From NCBI GenBank assembly GCA_002917775.1, contig KZ627156.1:790838-854837 (forward strand): a stretch of 64,000 nucleotides of DNA, read 5' to 3'. This DNA comes from Glaciozyma antarctica PI12 (Eukaryota; Basidiomycota; Microbotryomycetes; Kriegeriales; Camptobasidiaceae). Below, piece after piece: positions 12,847-23,045 of this stretch. Every line of letters begins with the position of its first letter. The stretch's first letter is position 1. The position numbers and the translations under genes are program-made. The notes beneath the pieces were generated by a model that did not search any database, was not told the origin of the DNA, and was given only the letters and a program-made list of their open reading frames with translations.

Positions 12847-13298
12847 CGAGCAGCAGCAGCCAGGACTTTGTGCGAGTAATCAGAGCGAATCTCGCTGCAA
12901 TTCCAGGACATCACCCTCACCATCATCTTTCTCTTGCGCGCAATCGCTCCCATCTGCTCGTTCGTCGCTGCTCGTTAAGAACTCGCAGCTATCACGCACG
13001 CAGATACGACAAGTGTAACTGCTCTCAATTTCGGCTGTTCTCTCGCTCGCTCGACGGGGTTGGGCGAAGGTTACTCTGACGACAAGCAGGGATTGCGCTA
13101 GCGAAAGGGGAGCCGAGAGAGGGAGTTGGCACTGGCTCCACTTTCGCATGTAGCTGTGCAATGCTGGGCGACGTCTAAATTCACAAGACGCTTCTTCGCG
13201 TCGTTCTGCGCTTTCGATGGGCGGATCTCTCCACTCAAAGGAGAAAGCTGTTGCGCGAAGGACGAGCGGCGTTGGTCTCGCTCGCTCAACTTCTCGAA
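12847..13298. other. Convergent intergenic region
   Basis: About 450 bp between the TAD2 and CGI121 stop codons. Open frames here are short and resemble no family I know. It should hold both 3' ends. Confidence 0.5.
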
Positions 13299-14107
13299 TC
13301 AAGCCGCAACAGTTTTCAGCGCAACTGCACTAATACACAGTCCATCGAGGACTACGCGCTCCTCCTCAGACCCAGCCTTCACCCCAGCCCACACCGCGTC
13401 CTGATTAAGCTTGTAAATCTGCGATACGCGATTAGCTCCCTCGCCTCCATCAAGTCCCCGCCCTCCGACTCACCTTTCGTAGACTCTTGAAATTTGTTCC
13501 CCCAGTCCCATCCTCCCCGCCCTGTATCCGTCCCAAGGAATCCAACGGCACTCCTCGCCCCTCGACCAGCTCCAGCATCGCCTCATGCACCGCTCGTTCC
13601 TCTTTCGGGCTGGCTCCACGAGGATCTAGCATCGGTGCAATCTTGACGAGAAGGAGGGAGGTCGTAGAGGGTCCCAGACCGAAGTGCTTCAGACTGTCGT
13701 TGATCTGGAAAGACCCGCTGGAGTCAGCGAGCGCGGTCTGGAGGTGGGTGGCGAGTGGCTCACGTTCGTTCCTGGTTCAAGCTCCCAGAGGACTTCAGAG
13801 TGCACCGTGTTGGTCCGGAGAGTCTTCGTGGCCTTCGCTGAGGGGTTGCCTGGTTGACTGCCGTGAGGAGATGTAGCCGCGAGGTGATCTGTCCCCGGGA
13901 TCAGCTCAGGCCACAACCGTGAAGGGAATAGCTCACCATAGAGCCGTCCACGAAGGCAAAGTCGAGCCTCTCCCGCTCGATATCCCCCTCCTCCCCTGGA
14001 GCTGTCGAGGCGGCGACGAGGCGCGAACGGAGAGCTGCCGCGTTGGAGATTTCGAAGAGCGCGATCGAGAGGTTCGCCGAGTGGTGTGGTAGAGGGTAGG
14101 ATTCCAT
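13299..14107 (-). CDS. CGI121: KEOPS complex subunit Cgi121
   Basis: Small KEOPS/EKC subunit that binds tRNA and Bud32 and supports t6A37 modification of ANN-decoding tRNAs. The start MESYPLPHHSANLSIALFEI, the middle segment with INDSLKHFGLG and SLLLVKI, and the C-terminal block IYKLNQDAVWAGV.SEEERVV.DGLCISAVALKTVA are typical of the CGI121/TPRKB family. The ATG at 14107 and stop at 13299 bracket at least three short introns; the last lies just before IYKL. It shares a 145-bp bidirectional upstream region with the PIP-box gene starting at 14253. Confidence 0.9.
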
Positions 14108-14252
14108 GCTGCCGTTTGTGGGGTTCGAGGTGAAGTGGGAGGAGGGAGAGCGATGTCGAAGCACTCGAGACCAATCGAGACGACGAGAACGCGCGCTGGC
14201 TCTCTCTTGCTCCTGCCCTCAAGCTCCTTCAAGGCCTCAAGCGCCGCCGCCA

Positions 14253-16763
14253 ATGGCCAGTTCCTCCAGCTCCTCCAAGCGTCCGTACACGCCAGGCCTG
14301 GGCTTTAGCGGCTTCAGCTCCAAGGTACGTCTTCCCCTCCCCTCGCGCCACCGCGTCGCGTCTTACCTTCTTCGTCTCAGAACACCTCCCCCAAGCTCAC
14401 CCAAAGCCGCCTACCCGCTCTCGGCAAGAAGCCCCTCATCACTCCCCGCGGCTCTTCCTCCACCAAGAAGCCCAAAGCCGGCGACCGGAACGTTCGAACC
14501 ATGTTCAAACAACAAGCGAACGTCACGCCCAGCGCCACGCGTCGGAAGCCCTCAACCGCGTACGCAAAGGAGAACCATTCGGCCGACGAAGCGGGAGGAT
14601 CGAGCGGGCAGCTCGAGCGGGAGGGAGGAAGGGAGGGCGAGTGGCTTCCGTCGCGACGCCTTCAGCTCCTCCTCGCGTCAGCCTCACCTCGGCCGCAAGA
14701 TCATCAACCCTCCTCCCTCCCAACGATGCCGCGGTCCCACCATCTCTTTTGATGACGACAAGGAGCCTCCATGCGAGGATACCGAGATGGAGGGCGAGGA
14801 GCTTAGGAGGAGGAGGAAGCGCGTCCAGGAGGGAGGGAAGGGACAGCTGGACCTCGTGCCGGCGGAGGATCACGAGGGATTCGATGACGGAGCGGTGCGG
14901 TCGAAGAAGAAGCTCAGGCGGCAGCTCGAGTTCCTTACGCAGGGCGACCTCAGCCCGAACGAGGGGGACGACGCCGATGCGGACGAGGACGGCGAGGACG
15001 AGGATAGCGATGACGGAGATACGATGACGGTCGACGTGGGGCGTGCTGCGAGCGAGAAGGAGGAGGTCGTCGTCGCCGTCGCCGAGGAATCCTCCTACGA
15101 GCCGGAGACGATGGAGGAGTCTCTCGACCTCGATTCGAACCTTCCACCCATCCTCGCCAAAGCCTTTCCGCCAGTCACCCTCCCCTCCGACAAACTTTCT
15201 GCGTCGAGCCTCTCAAGCGACGACGAGTCCTTCCAGCACCTCCTCGTCCCTGCCTCCCGCGCTCGGCCGCAGTCGAAAGCGGTCGTCCTGGTCCCCAATT
15301 CGGACGACGACGACGATTGCGCGCAGCTCGCAGGAAGGACTGGCGCCGGGGGAGCCGACGATTCGGGCTTCGCTGAGATGGAGGAAGATTCGAAGGAGGC
15401 CTCTCAGCTCTCGTCGACCCTCAGGTCGATGCCGGAGGAGACGTTTTACTCTCTCCACCCTGCGCCGGTGCGGCACAACCCTTCCAGAGTCGACTACCTC
15501 TACTTCGAGTCTCCCGAGTTCGAGACGATCCCCGACGAGACGTTCTCTTCGCTCTACACGGCACATTCGCAGAAGCTCGCTCCGCCGGACGAAGAGACGC
15601 AGGATCGCAACAACTCCCTCGTCAGGACCGCCTCCGCAATCCTCATGCCCCCTCCCCCTCTCCCTCGTCGATCTTCAAGCTCGTCGCAAATCCCTCGGAA
15701 GGATTCCGCGCCTCGCGAAGAAACCGCCGTCGCCCCCGTCCAGCATAGGCCACCCTCTCTCGCCGATCCTCAACCGCCCATCAAGCGCAGAATCATCCTC
15801 GTCCCTGATGCGCAGTACCCCCTTCCTCACGAACCCCTTCCCTCCCTCTCTCAGTCCTCTCAACTCTCCCCGGCCTTCGACGACGACGCCGTCTGCGAAG
15901 AGACGCAATTCCCCGAATCCCTTCCGGTCGCCTCCACCTCGACTCTCCCTCTCGACCCTCCCCGTCCGGCTCCCAAACGCGACTCGACCGCTATAGCCTG
16001 GAGCGGTCTCGCCTCCGCCTGGGAAGGACAGCACATCGAGCCTCCGCAGCCCATCTCCCCTCGCCAAACCCGTCTCTCCGAGTTCTTCACCGCTCCTTCC
16101 CCTCGCGAAGACGACAACGCCGTCATCGAGGATTCGCAGACGCCTTGGGACGGCGTCACGTTGGCGCAGGCTTCGGCATTCGCGCTTGCGCTGGAAGCGA
16201 CGAGGGCGCGCGGACGAGCGGTCGAGAGAATCGTTCAAGAGGTCGACGGGGAGGATGAGATTGCCGATTCGGATGGCGAGGAGGAGGACGACGCGATGGT
16301 CCCTTCTTCCGACCCCGAGGACGGTCCCTGGAGCCCTCTCGGCAGTCGACTCGCTCCCCGCCCCTTCGACTTCTCCTTCGCCAGCCCCCCTCCTTCCCCA
16401 ACCAAGTCCTCGTCTCCCACCCCTCGTCAACCCTCGATGTCCACCCCTCCCGCAGACCACTGGTCCTGCAAAGCCTCCGACGGTTCCCTCATCTGGATCC
16501 CCCGTCTCCCGCACGGAGCTCCAATCGACCTCTCGTCGAAGAACCTCCCCGAAGGAATCGACGAAACGATGCTCGAGGCGTCGTACTACTGGGTCGTGAG
16601 GCGCGCGATGGAGGAGGCTGCGTTACCTGAGGGGCTGGGGGAGTTGGTGGAGCAGGCGAGGAGCTGGGTTAAGGCGAAGGAGAGGCGGGTGCAGGCGGAG
16701 AGGTTTAGGATGATGGGATTGGGGAAGCCGGTGAGGGGTGCGGATGAGACGCAGGAGGAGTAG
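14253..16763 (+). CDS. Uncharacterised acidic protein with PCNA-binding (PIP) motif
   Basis: I do not recognise the family. With introns 14325-14380 and 14560-14611 the exons give exactly 800 residues. The N-terminus is basic and Ser/Lys-rich; the rest is very acidic and low in complexity. A canonical PIP-box, QTRLSEFF (16065-16088), matches Qxx[ILM]xxFF, as found in replication and repair proteins that bind PCNA. Two related segments, EETFYSLHP and DETFSSLYT, lie about 30 residues apart. SUMO-interaction-like stretches (VVLVPNSDDDDD) occur. The C-terminal 90 residues look folded (SLIWIPRLPHGAPIDLSSKNL and a helical end). A chromatin, replication or repair role is inferred only from the PIP-box and acidity. 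The intron at 14560 removes a KEN-like string. Confidence 0.8.
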   Translation: MASSSSSSKRPYTPGLGFSGFSSKVRLPLPSRHRVASYLLRLRTPPPSSPKAAYPLSARSPSSLPAALPPPRSPKPATGTFEPCSNNKRTSRPAPRVGSPQPRTQRRTIRPTKREDRAGSSSGREEGRASGFRRDAFSSSSRQPHLGRKIINPPPSQRCRGPTISFDDDKEPPCEDTEMEGEELRRRRKRVQEGGKGQLDLVPAEDHEGFDDGAVRSKKKLRRQLEFLTQGDLSPNEGDDADADEDGEDEDSDDGDTMTVDVGRAASEKEEVVVAVAEESSYEPETMEESLDLDSNLPPILAKAFPPVTLPSDKLSASSLSSDDESFQHLLVPASRARPQSKAVVLVPNSDDDDDCAQLAGRTGAGGADDSGFAEMEEDSKEASQLSSTLRSMPEETFYSLHPAPVRHNPSRVDYLYFESPEFETIPDETFSSLYTAHSQKLAPPDEETQDRNNSLVRTASAILMPPPPLPRRSSSSSQIPRKDSAPREETAVAPVQHRPPSLADPQPPIKRRIILVPDAQYPLPHEPLPSLSQSSQLSPAFDDDAVCEETQFPESLPVASTSTLPLDPPRPAPKRDSTAIAWSGLASAWEGQHIEPPQPISPRQTRLSEFFTAPSPREDDNAVIEDSQTPWDGVTLAQASAFALALEATRARGRAVERIVQEVDGEDEIADSDGEEEDDAMVPSSDPEDGPWSPLGSRLAPRPFDFSFASPPPSPTKSSSPTPRQPSMSTPPADHWSCKASDGSLIWIPRLPHGAPIDLSSKNLPEGIDETMLEASYYWVVRRAMEEAALPEGLGELVEQARSWVKAKERRVQAERFRMMGLGKPVRGADETQEE

Positions 16764-16975
16764 CTGGGTCGGGTCGTTGTTTTTTTTGTTGTGCATTGCA
16801 TTCAGCTTGATTCGCGCTGTGTGTGTTGGAGCTCGGTGTGAAGCAGCATGCGAAGCGGAACGAGGCGATGCAGAGAGAGTGAGCAGAGAACGACCGATAC
16901 GTCTAGGTACTGCCGAAGCTCTATTCGATATCAACACACGTTTATGCACGAAGGTCCGCCAGCGTCCTCCCCCTA

Positions 16976-18002
16976 TTACTCCATCACCTCCACTGCGATA
17001 ATCGCAGACTGCAGTCCCTTCAACGGTCCCTCCGTGGGGAGAATCGCGCCCGCGTTTTGCGCACCGGCGAGGAAGCAATTCCAGCCTATCGCGACCATGT
17101 TAAGGATGGGCGGCCGCGCGTAGACGGGGACCCAAGCGAGGTTGACGACTTGAACGGGGCCAAAGACACACCACTGCTTCTGCACACTGTGTCGTGGGAA
17201 CAGGTCAGAAAAGGCGACGAGCGAATGAACGAGCTGCGACGTACGTTCCCCAAAGCCTTTCGCTGAGGCGCTCTCGAATCCCTTGAATATCGGCCGTGCT
17301 TCTCCAAGGTCGTTGCTCCATCGTGCCTTGGCAAACGTAGAAGAGCGAGGTGGCGAACGGTGCGAAGATGGCGGCGTCGGCGACTGCGCGAGCGCCGATA
17401 GCTGTGGGAGCGCAAAGCGTGGTCAGCAAGCTGCTCCTGAAGATCGTCGTTGTTCGCAAAAGTGCTGGTCCGTTGGAAAAGGATCAGTGGACATGGATGT
17501 TGATCTATCATTCCCCTCTTCCTCCGCATAGAGATCGAGAGGTGTAGTAAGAATACGATAACAGCTGTTTCAAGTTGTTTCATCGTTTCCGATCCCAGGT
17601 GGCCCAGCACAGTCGCGACGAAACAGGAGAGGAGAGAGACTCACTGGTCCAGCGCCCGCCGACGTGTATGCTGTTCAAAAGGCGGTGCCAGCGATTCGCG
17701 AACGGGGCGAAGCAGAAGGTGCCGTAAAAGACCAGTCGACGCGTGCGGTACCACTGCACACGGTCGTCAGCTCCATCCCTGCCGTGTACGCCAGCGTAAA
17801 AGCTCACCTCGTGCTCGTCCCAACTGCGCTTCTCGAAGGCGTGCTGCTGCAGCATCGAGCCAAGTCCGGAGGTAACGCCTGCGATTGAGGTCAGCGAGCG
17901 CGCTAGCCCGCACGCAGAAGAAGGCTCACCACCGGTTGCCATCTGCGTCACCAGCGTGTGGTTCTGCAGGAGGCGAATATAGCCACGGAACAGGAACGCC
18001 AT
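16976..18002 (-). CDS. SYM1: MPV17/PMP22-family inner mitochondrial membrane protein, SYM1-like
   Basis: Small multi-pass protein of the Mpv17/PMP22 family; yeast Sym1 sits in the inner mitochondrial membrane and is needed for growth on ethanol at high temperature. The start MAFLFRGYIRLLQNHTLVTQM followed by GVTSGLGSMLQQ is typical, as are GTFCFAPFANRWHRLLN, the C-terminal QKQWCVFGPVQVVNLAWVPVYARP and the final membrane helix. The ATG is at 18002 and the TAA at 16976, with about five exons separated by short introns. It is convergent with the PIP-box gene and lies downstream of the bHLH gene on the same strand. Confidence 0.88.
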
Positions 18003-18488
18003 CGTGGGAGGTCGCGGAGCTGGTCGGGTGGACGAGGGGAGGGAGAGGGCGTCGGGATCGCTTGGTCGTCTAAGTCTATGGAGAAAGAGATGGTCTAAAA
18101 GAGGGCGACAGCCCACGTATCGAGGTCCCCCGGCGAAGGGTTGTAGCGAGAGGACAAGAGTCAACAGGAGATTTTTTTTCCGGCGCTGCCGAAAGTCGAA
18201 TCGGGCCCCCCTCCACTCTCTCCTTTCTTCCTCGTATTCTCTTCGATACCGCCAGTGGAAGCCGAGGAAGCATGAGAAGCAGTGGACGTCGATATCTTCG
18301 TAGCCGGCACAACCGCCTAACGAGAGCGAGGAGAAAAGGCCCCAGGATGGGCGCAGATGCCGAGCGCAGGTTGCGAAGCAGTCCCGCTCGAACACCACCT
18401 CTTTGCTAACGAATGGGTACAGAAAAGCAAAGGCTACAACACTATTACCCCGCACTGCGGCTATAAGAATCATGCAAAGCGCCACCGT
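18003..18488. other. SYM1 upstream region and bHLH 3' flank
   Basis: About 490 bp with a T-run near 18173. A long minus-strand frame crosses it but overlaps SYM1 out of frame and looks non-coding. No gene is supported. Confidence 0.5.
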
Positions 18489-20142
18489 TCACCTCCCGAC
18501 CGTCGTGCTCGCCAACATACGCTCGACCCTCGCCACCTCCTGCTCCAGCACGTCGTTCCCCCGTTCCAGCCACATAATGTACGCCGCCGCCTTCTCCAAC
18601 ACGACACTCTTGCTGGCCCCAGCTCCGACCTCGCCCTTGCGCCCCCTCCCTCGACCGCTCCCCTTGCTCTTCTTCTTCTTCCCATCCTCGTGCTCGACCT
18701 CGGGAGGAGCGACGACGATCCCCGAAGCTTCTTCGCCAGCTGTGAGGAGGTCGACAAGGTCCTTGAACCCCGAGCGAATGGCGTTGCGACGCTTCTGTTC
18801 GCTGAGGATGTGGTTGTTGCGCTTCTGCGACTCGGTGAGGGGGACCTTCTTATCGACTGCCGAGGGAGTTCCGTCGCAGTCGTCGGAAGAATGTGAGCCG
18901 GGAGGAGAGGGAGAACGAAAAGGGGGTTGGGGTCGAGAGGAGGAGGGGACGGCTGCGCGCGCGGAAGAGGGGACGGAGGATCGAGCGGTGGAGGAGCGTC
19001 GCGCGGTCGGTCGTGCGGTACTTGTTGTTGAACGGGCAGGTCTTCGACGACCCGCAGTGGCGGTGGTCGCCGTCGTCGTCGAATCGTCCTCCGTCGCCAT
19101 CTCGTAATCCTCGTCCAGCTCGTCATGCTCCTCCCGGCCCTCCTCTTCCTCAACCTTGGCCTTCTTCCCTCGCCCACTCCCACCATCTCCCACTGGACCT
19201 CGAGTCTTGGGTCCCTGCCTCCACTCGAATCCGTCGTCGACTTCCTCCTCCTTGACGATTCGCTTCTCGACACGCTCCCTCTCCTCCTGCCCGCCACGTC
19301 GCAAGCTCATGCTTCCCACCTCGTTTCCCAGCCATTCCCGTTCCCGACGATCATCCTCGCGAGGCATAATCGACGGTGGAGGAGACGGCATTCCAGGGGG
19401 CAAGACCGGATTGAACAGGAAGTTCTGGTCTAAAGAGAACGTCAGCTTCCTGCGCTTTCGAATGAATCATCCGTCAAGTACTCACCGACGTCGATCGTGT
19501 TGAGGAAGCTGGAGAAGAGAGCCGACTCCGACTCATCGAAGAGTGCTGAGGCGGGGGCAGCGAGCTGGGAAGTCGAAGGAGCGGGTGAAAAAGTAAGAGG
19601 AGCGAGGTATGGAGGTGTACGACCATGTGCGGCGGGGTAGGCAGGGGATGGAGCACTGGGGGAGAAGGGATTGGCGAAGGAGAAGGAATTAGACGACGAC
19701 GAGCCTGAGCCGTGGAAGAAGTCGTAGTCGAATTCGGGGATCGAGGTGGGATACTCAAAGTCTGTCCAGGGGGAGAGCAAATTAGCAAACGAGTTTGGAA
19801 ACAGGAGTGCGGTCGTGTTGGAGTGACGGACGACGCTCACCCCCTTGCGCGGGGGGTCACTGCGGGGTAGGGAACAGCACCACCTCCCCAACTCCTCCAT
19901 GCTTCAGCTGTGGCTTCCCCTCTGCACCAGGCTGAATCGAATCCCTCGAGACCACTCGACACGCTGAGCGAGAGATCTGACTCACCTTCGTACGCTGCAG
20001 GCGGAGGCGGCAACCCCGCTCCTCTGTCCAGTGCCCTGAACGACGAGAACCCCCACGACGATCCTCCCCCTCCTAATGCGTTCTCCTGATCGAGCATTCC
20101 GCCCATACGCGAGTCGTCGTCGCCGCTGTCCCAGTCGGCCAT
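18489..20142 (-). CDS. bHLH transcription factor with an expanded loop
   Basis: DNA-binding regulator. The C-terminal bHLH reads KRNNHILSEQKRRNAI (basic region), GFKDLVDLL (helix 1) and SKSVVLEKAAAYIMWLE (helix 2), continuing into a short leucine-zipper-like helix. The His, Glu and Arg at the usual E-box contact positions are all present, so CANNTG binding, probably CACGTG, is expected. The loop is about 40 residues and rich in Lys and Gly. Upstream is a Ser/Pro/Phe-rich N-terminus, then a highly charged linker. The start is the ATG at 20142 (MADWDSGDDDSRMGG), the stop is at 18489, and the introns are short. It may relate to the Ino4, Mlx or sterol-regulator groups; I cannot choose between them. 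Confidence 0.88.
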
Positions 20143-20412
20143 CGTTGACGTCGTGAGGCGGGATCTCGAAGGGTCAGAGGACGGTTGACGTGGCGTCCCT
20201 CGCTACAACGATGCTGCGATCCAGCTGTCTTGCTTCGTTTCTGAGCTGGTCTGCGGGGGTTTGCAAAGGCGAGGAGAGGTAGGAAGACAAAAGCCTCGGG
20301 GAGGTGCGTCGGATCCCAGGCCGAGCTCCGCGCTGAATGTATGCCTGTTCGAACGCTGTGTGTGCTCAGCGCAAGTTCAGCGTCTCGCGTCTTCCGCTCA
20401 CAATAGCTCAGG
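20143..20412. promoter_or_regulatory. Bidirectional upstream region, bHLH gene and DCAF11
   Basis: 270 bp separates the two divergent start codons and must contain both promoters. No specific binding site was identified. Confidence 0.5.
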
Positions 20413-22892
20413 ATGTCTTCGACAATTCCAGGTGCCTACGAGACTGCGACATCGGACGAAGGCAGCGACGAGGACCTAAGCGCCCTCGTTGACGCCGCGA
20501 TGGAATCGGACGACCAGGACTCTGACTTTCAGCTCGCGGGCGACACCGCCGACGAGGTCTCCATGGACGAAGGCGAGGAGGAGGAGGGGGAGGAGGAGGA
20601 GGAGGAGGAGGAGGAGGAGGCAGGAGGAGTTACAGGAGGGCAGCTGCAGATCGCCTTTGACCGTTCGTTGCTTCCCCACCTCGATGCCGTCTGGATCGCC
20701 GAGCTGACTGGGCTTCTCTCGCAGCCCGATCTCGCCAAATCCTCCTCGTCGATTCCGCCGGGAACGCAACCCGCCTCACCTCCCAGCACCTGCAAGGCTC
20801 GTCGTTGACGCTGCGCCGCATTCGCGCGATGATGGAGGCGCGCTTCGGAGGAGGGGGAGGGGGCGACGATGATGAGGAGGAAGATGAGGACGACGAGGAC
20901 GACGAGGAGGAGTGGGGTCAGCCCAGGCGATCGCAGAAGCGGTACTACGACGAGGTCACGGTCGCGCAGGAAGCTGGCATCAACATGGAAAGGGGGAGGA
21001 GAGTTTGGATCGGTAAGCTCGCTTGCAGTTTGACGGCTTGAGAGGTGGCTGACTGCTTTATCCGCCTATGCAGCCGCCGAAGAAGTACGCCGCAGCTCAG
21101 CGCAAGTTCGTGGATTACTCGTCGAATCTCGCTCAAGCTTTCCGAGCGCGAGAGTACGACTATCGCAGGACGCCCAAGTCCTCTATTGGCGATGTATGTG
21201 CTTCACACCTTTCCGATTCGTGGCTCGACGCGCTTACCCGCCCATTTGCGACAGTTTACCGTTCCCAACTCGTCTGGAACCGAGGTTCGTCCCCATCTCC
21301 TCGCTCGCTCCCTCCCCCTCCCCCTCACACTCCCACCCAATCTCGACAGGTCTCGCAGTTCCAGAGCAAGGTCTACTCAGGACAGTACTCGAGCGATGGA
21401 GCTATGTTCTATACTGCTTCGCAAGACTTCTCGGTCTATATCTACGACACTCGCACGCCTCCTTCGACGGGCTCCAAGAGCGTTACCGACTCAGCACCTC
21501 GATCAGGACGCCGTGCTCTCGGATCTTACTGGCAGCACCGCAGCTCGCTCAAGCTCAAGAAGGTCGTCAAGGGCCAGGATCGCAACATGCGCTGGACGAT
21601 TACGGATGCCGAGCTGTCGAACGACAACGAGTGGTTGATCTATTCGTCGATTACGCCGCGCGTTCATCTGGTCAAGACTGGTCAAGGAGGAAGCTGGGAG
21701 ACGGACGACCACGAGCAGAGTACTCTGGACTTCGCAGCGGGTATTCGAGGATCTCCTTCGTTTGGGGTGCGTTCCGCTTCTTCGCTCGATGCAGTATCTC
21801 GCTGACCATTCCTCCCCAGATCTGGTCGGTGCGCTTCTCGAACGACGGGAGCGAAGTCGTGGCGGGCGCGAACGATGGGCAGATTTTCGTGTACGGTAGG
21901 TCAAAGCCACTTCTCGGACTTGTACTCGACCTCACGCGAATGCAGACATCGAAAGCAACCGTACGATCCTTCGCGTCAACGCTCACAAGGACGACGTCAA
22001 CGCGGTAGCCTTCGCCGACACTTCCTCATCGAACCTTCTCCTCTCCGGCTCCGACGATTCGTTCATCAAGGTCTGGGACCGCCGCTCGCTGTCGGGCGAA
22101 CGGGCGAGCGGGACACTCGTGGGACATACAGAAGGCGTCACCTTTTTGGCTCCGAAGGGCGACGGGAGGTACTGCATCTCGAACGGCAAGGATCAGGCGC
22201 TCAAGCTGTGGGATCTTCGAAAGATGGTCAGCGACGAGTCGTTTGACAAGCTCAGGCTCGACAAGGTGGACTTCGGGATCCCTGGATGGGACTACAGGCA
22301 AGCTTACTATTCGAAGCCGAGTTCGTCGTTTTCCTTCCTTGCCGTCGTCCCCCACCCCTGCTGACCAGCCTCATCGCAGAATACCTCGAGCATCCCCACG
22401 ACGTCTCGGTCCAGACCTACCGCGGCCACGCCGTTCTCCGAACCCTCATCCGTTGCCACTTCAGTCCTATCGCCACCACGAACCAACGCTACCTGTACTC
22501 GGGCTCCACGGACGGAATCATCCACGTCAGTCGTTCGCTCGTCGTTCGTCGCTCGTTTGCTCACTCTTCCTGTTCAGATCTGGTCCCTCGACGGCCGTAT
22601 CGTCCAAACTCTCGACCGACGCCAAACCCACCCTCTAATCAACGCCGAAACGGGCGAGTACAACGATCCGTCACGCATCGACTTGCGACGCACCAAGGCG
22701 CGCGGAAGCACCCATTCGACGACAGTTCGCGACGTTTCGTGGCACCCTTACGAATCGTCGATTATGAGCACGGCCTGGGAGGGGCGAGGAGGGATCGAGG
22801 GGAGCATCGCGAAGCACGAGTGGAAGGGAGCCGTCGCGGGCGAGACTTTGGAGGATCAGGCGGAGAGGGCGGTTCTGGAGCAGTCGATGTAG
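20413..22892 (+). CDS. DCAF11/LEC14B-type WD40 protein
   Basis: WD40 protein of the DCAF11 (WDR23)/LEC14B family, substrate receptors for CUL4-DDB1 ubiquitin ligases. The N-terminus is acidic with a Glu run. Family signatures follow: ILLVDSAGNATRLT, KYAAAQRKFVDYSSN, QFQSKVYSGQYSSDG, DFSVYIYDT, then WD repeats (IWSVRFSNDGSEVVAG, NLLLSGSDDSFIKVWDRR, GTLVGHTEGVTFL, CISNGKDQALKLWDLR) and the C-terminal TVRDVSWHPYESSIMSTAW. The first intron (20663-20724) is required to keep the frame and ends in the usual gctgac...cag. Several further short introns follow. The stop is TAG at 22890. S. cerevisiae lacks this family, in line with a basidiomycete origin. Confidence 0.92.
20576..20625 (+). repeat. GAG/GGA simple repeat coding for a Glu run
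   Basis: A purine-only trinucleotide stretch in the first exon of the DCAF11-like gene encodes almost uninterrupted glutamate. Such runs vary in length between strains. Confidence 0.8.
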
Positions 22893-23045
22893 CGTGGATA
22901 GTGTTGGATACTTTTCGGGCAGCGCAACTTGTACAGCATTTAGACGTCCCAGTTTCGAAGAGAGCAAGCTTCGCGCGGAGGTCCAGCGCGCTCCGCCACG
23001 TCGTGGGTTGATTTCCCCCCCGCCACTCGTCACCGCTCTCTCAGA

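Noticed and set aside
14562-14611. KEN-box-like string after the ATRRKPSTA segment of the PIP-box protein
   Set aside because: It falls inside the 52-nt intron 14560-14611, which is required to keep the frame, so it would not be translated.
17580-18485. 301-codon minus-strand ORF over SYM1
   Set aside because: It reads through SYM1 introns in another frame; the SYM1 exons explain the conserved sequence.
8593-19865. The string ccttgcgcggggggt in both RAD16 and the first bHLH gene
   Set aside because: A single shared 15-mer in GC-rich coding and intronic DNA, with no flanking similarity; probably coincidence.
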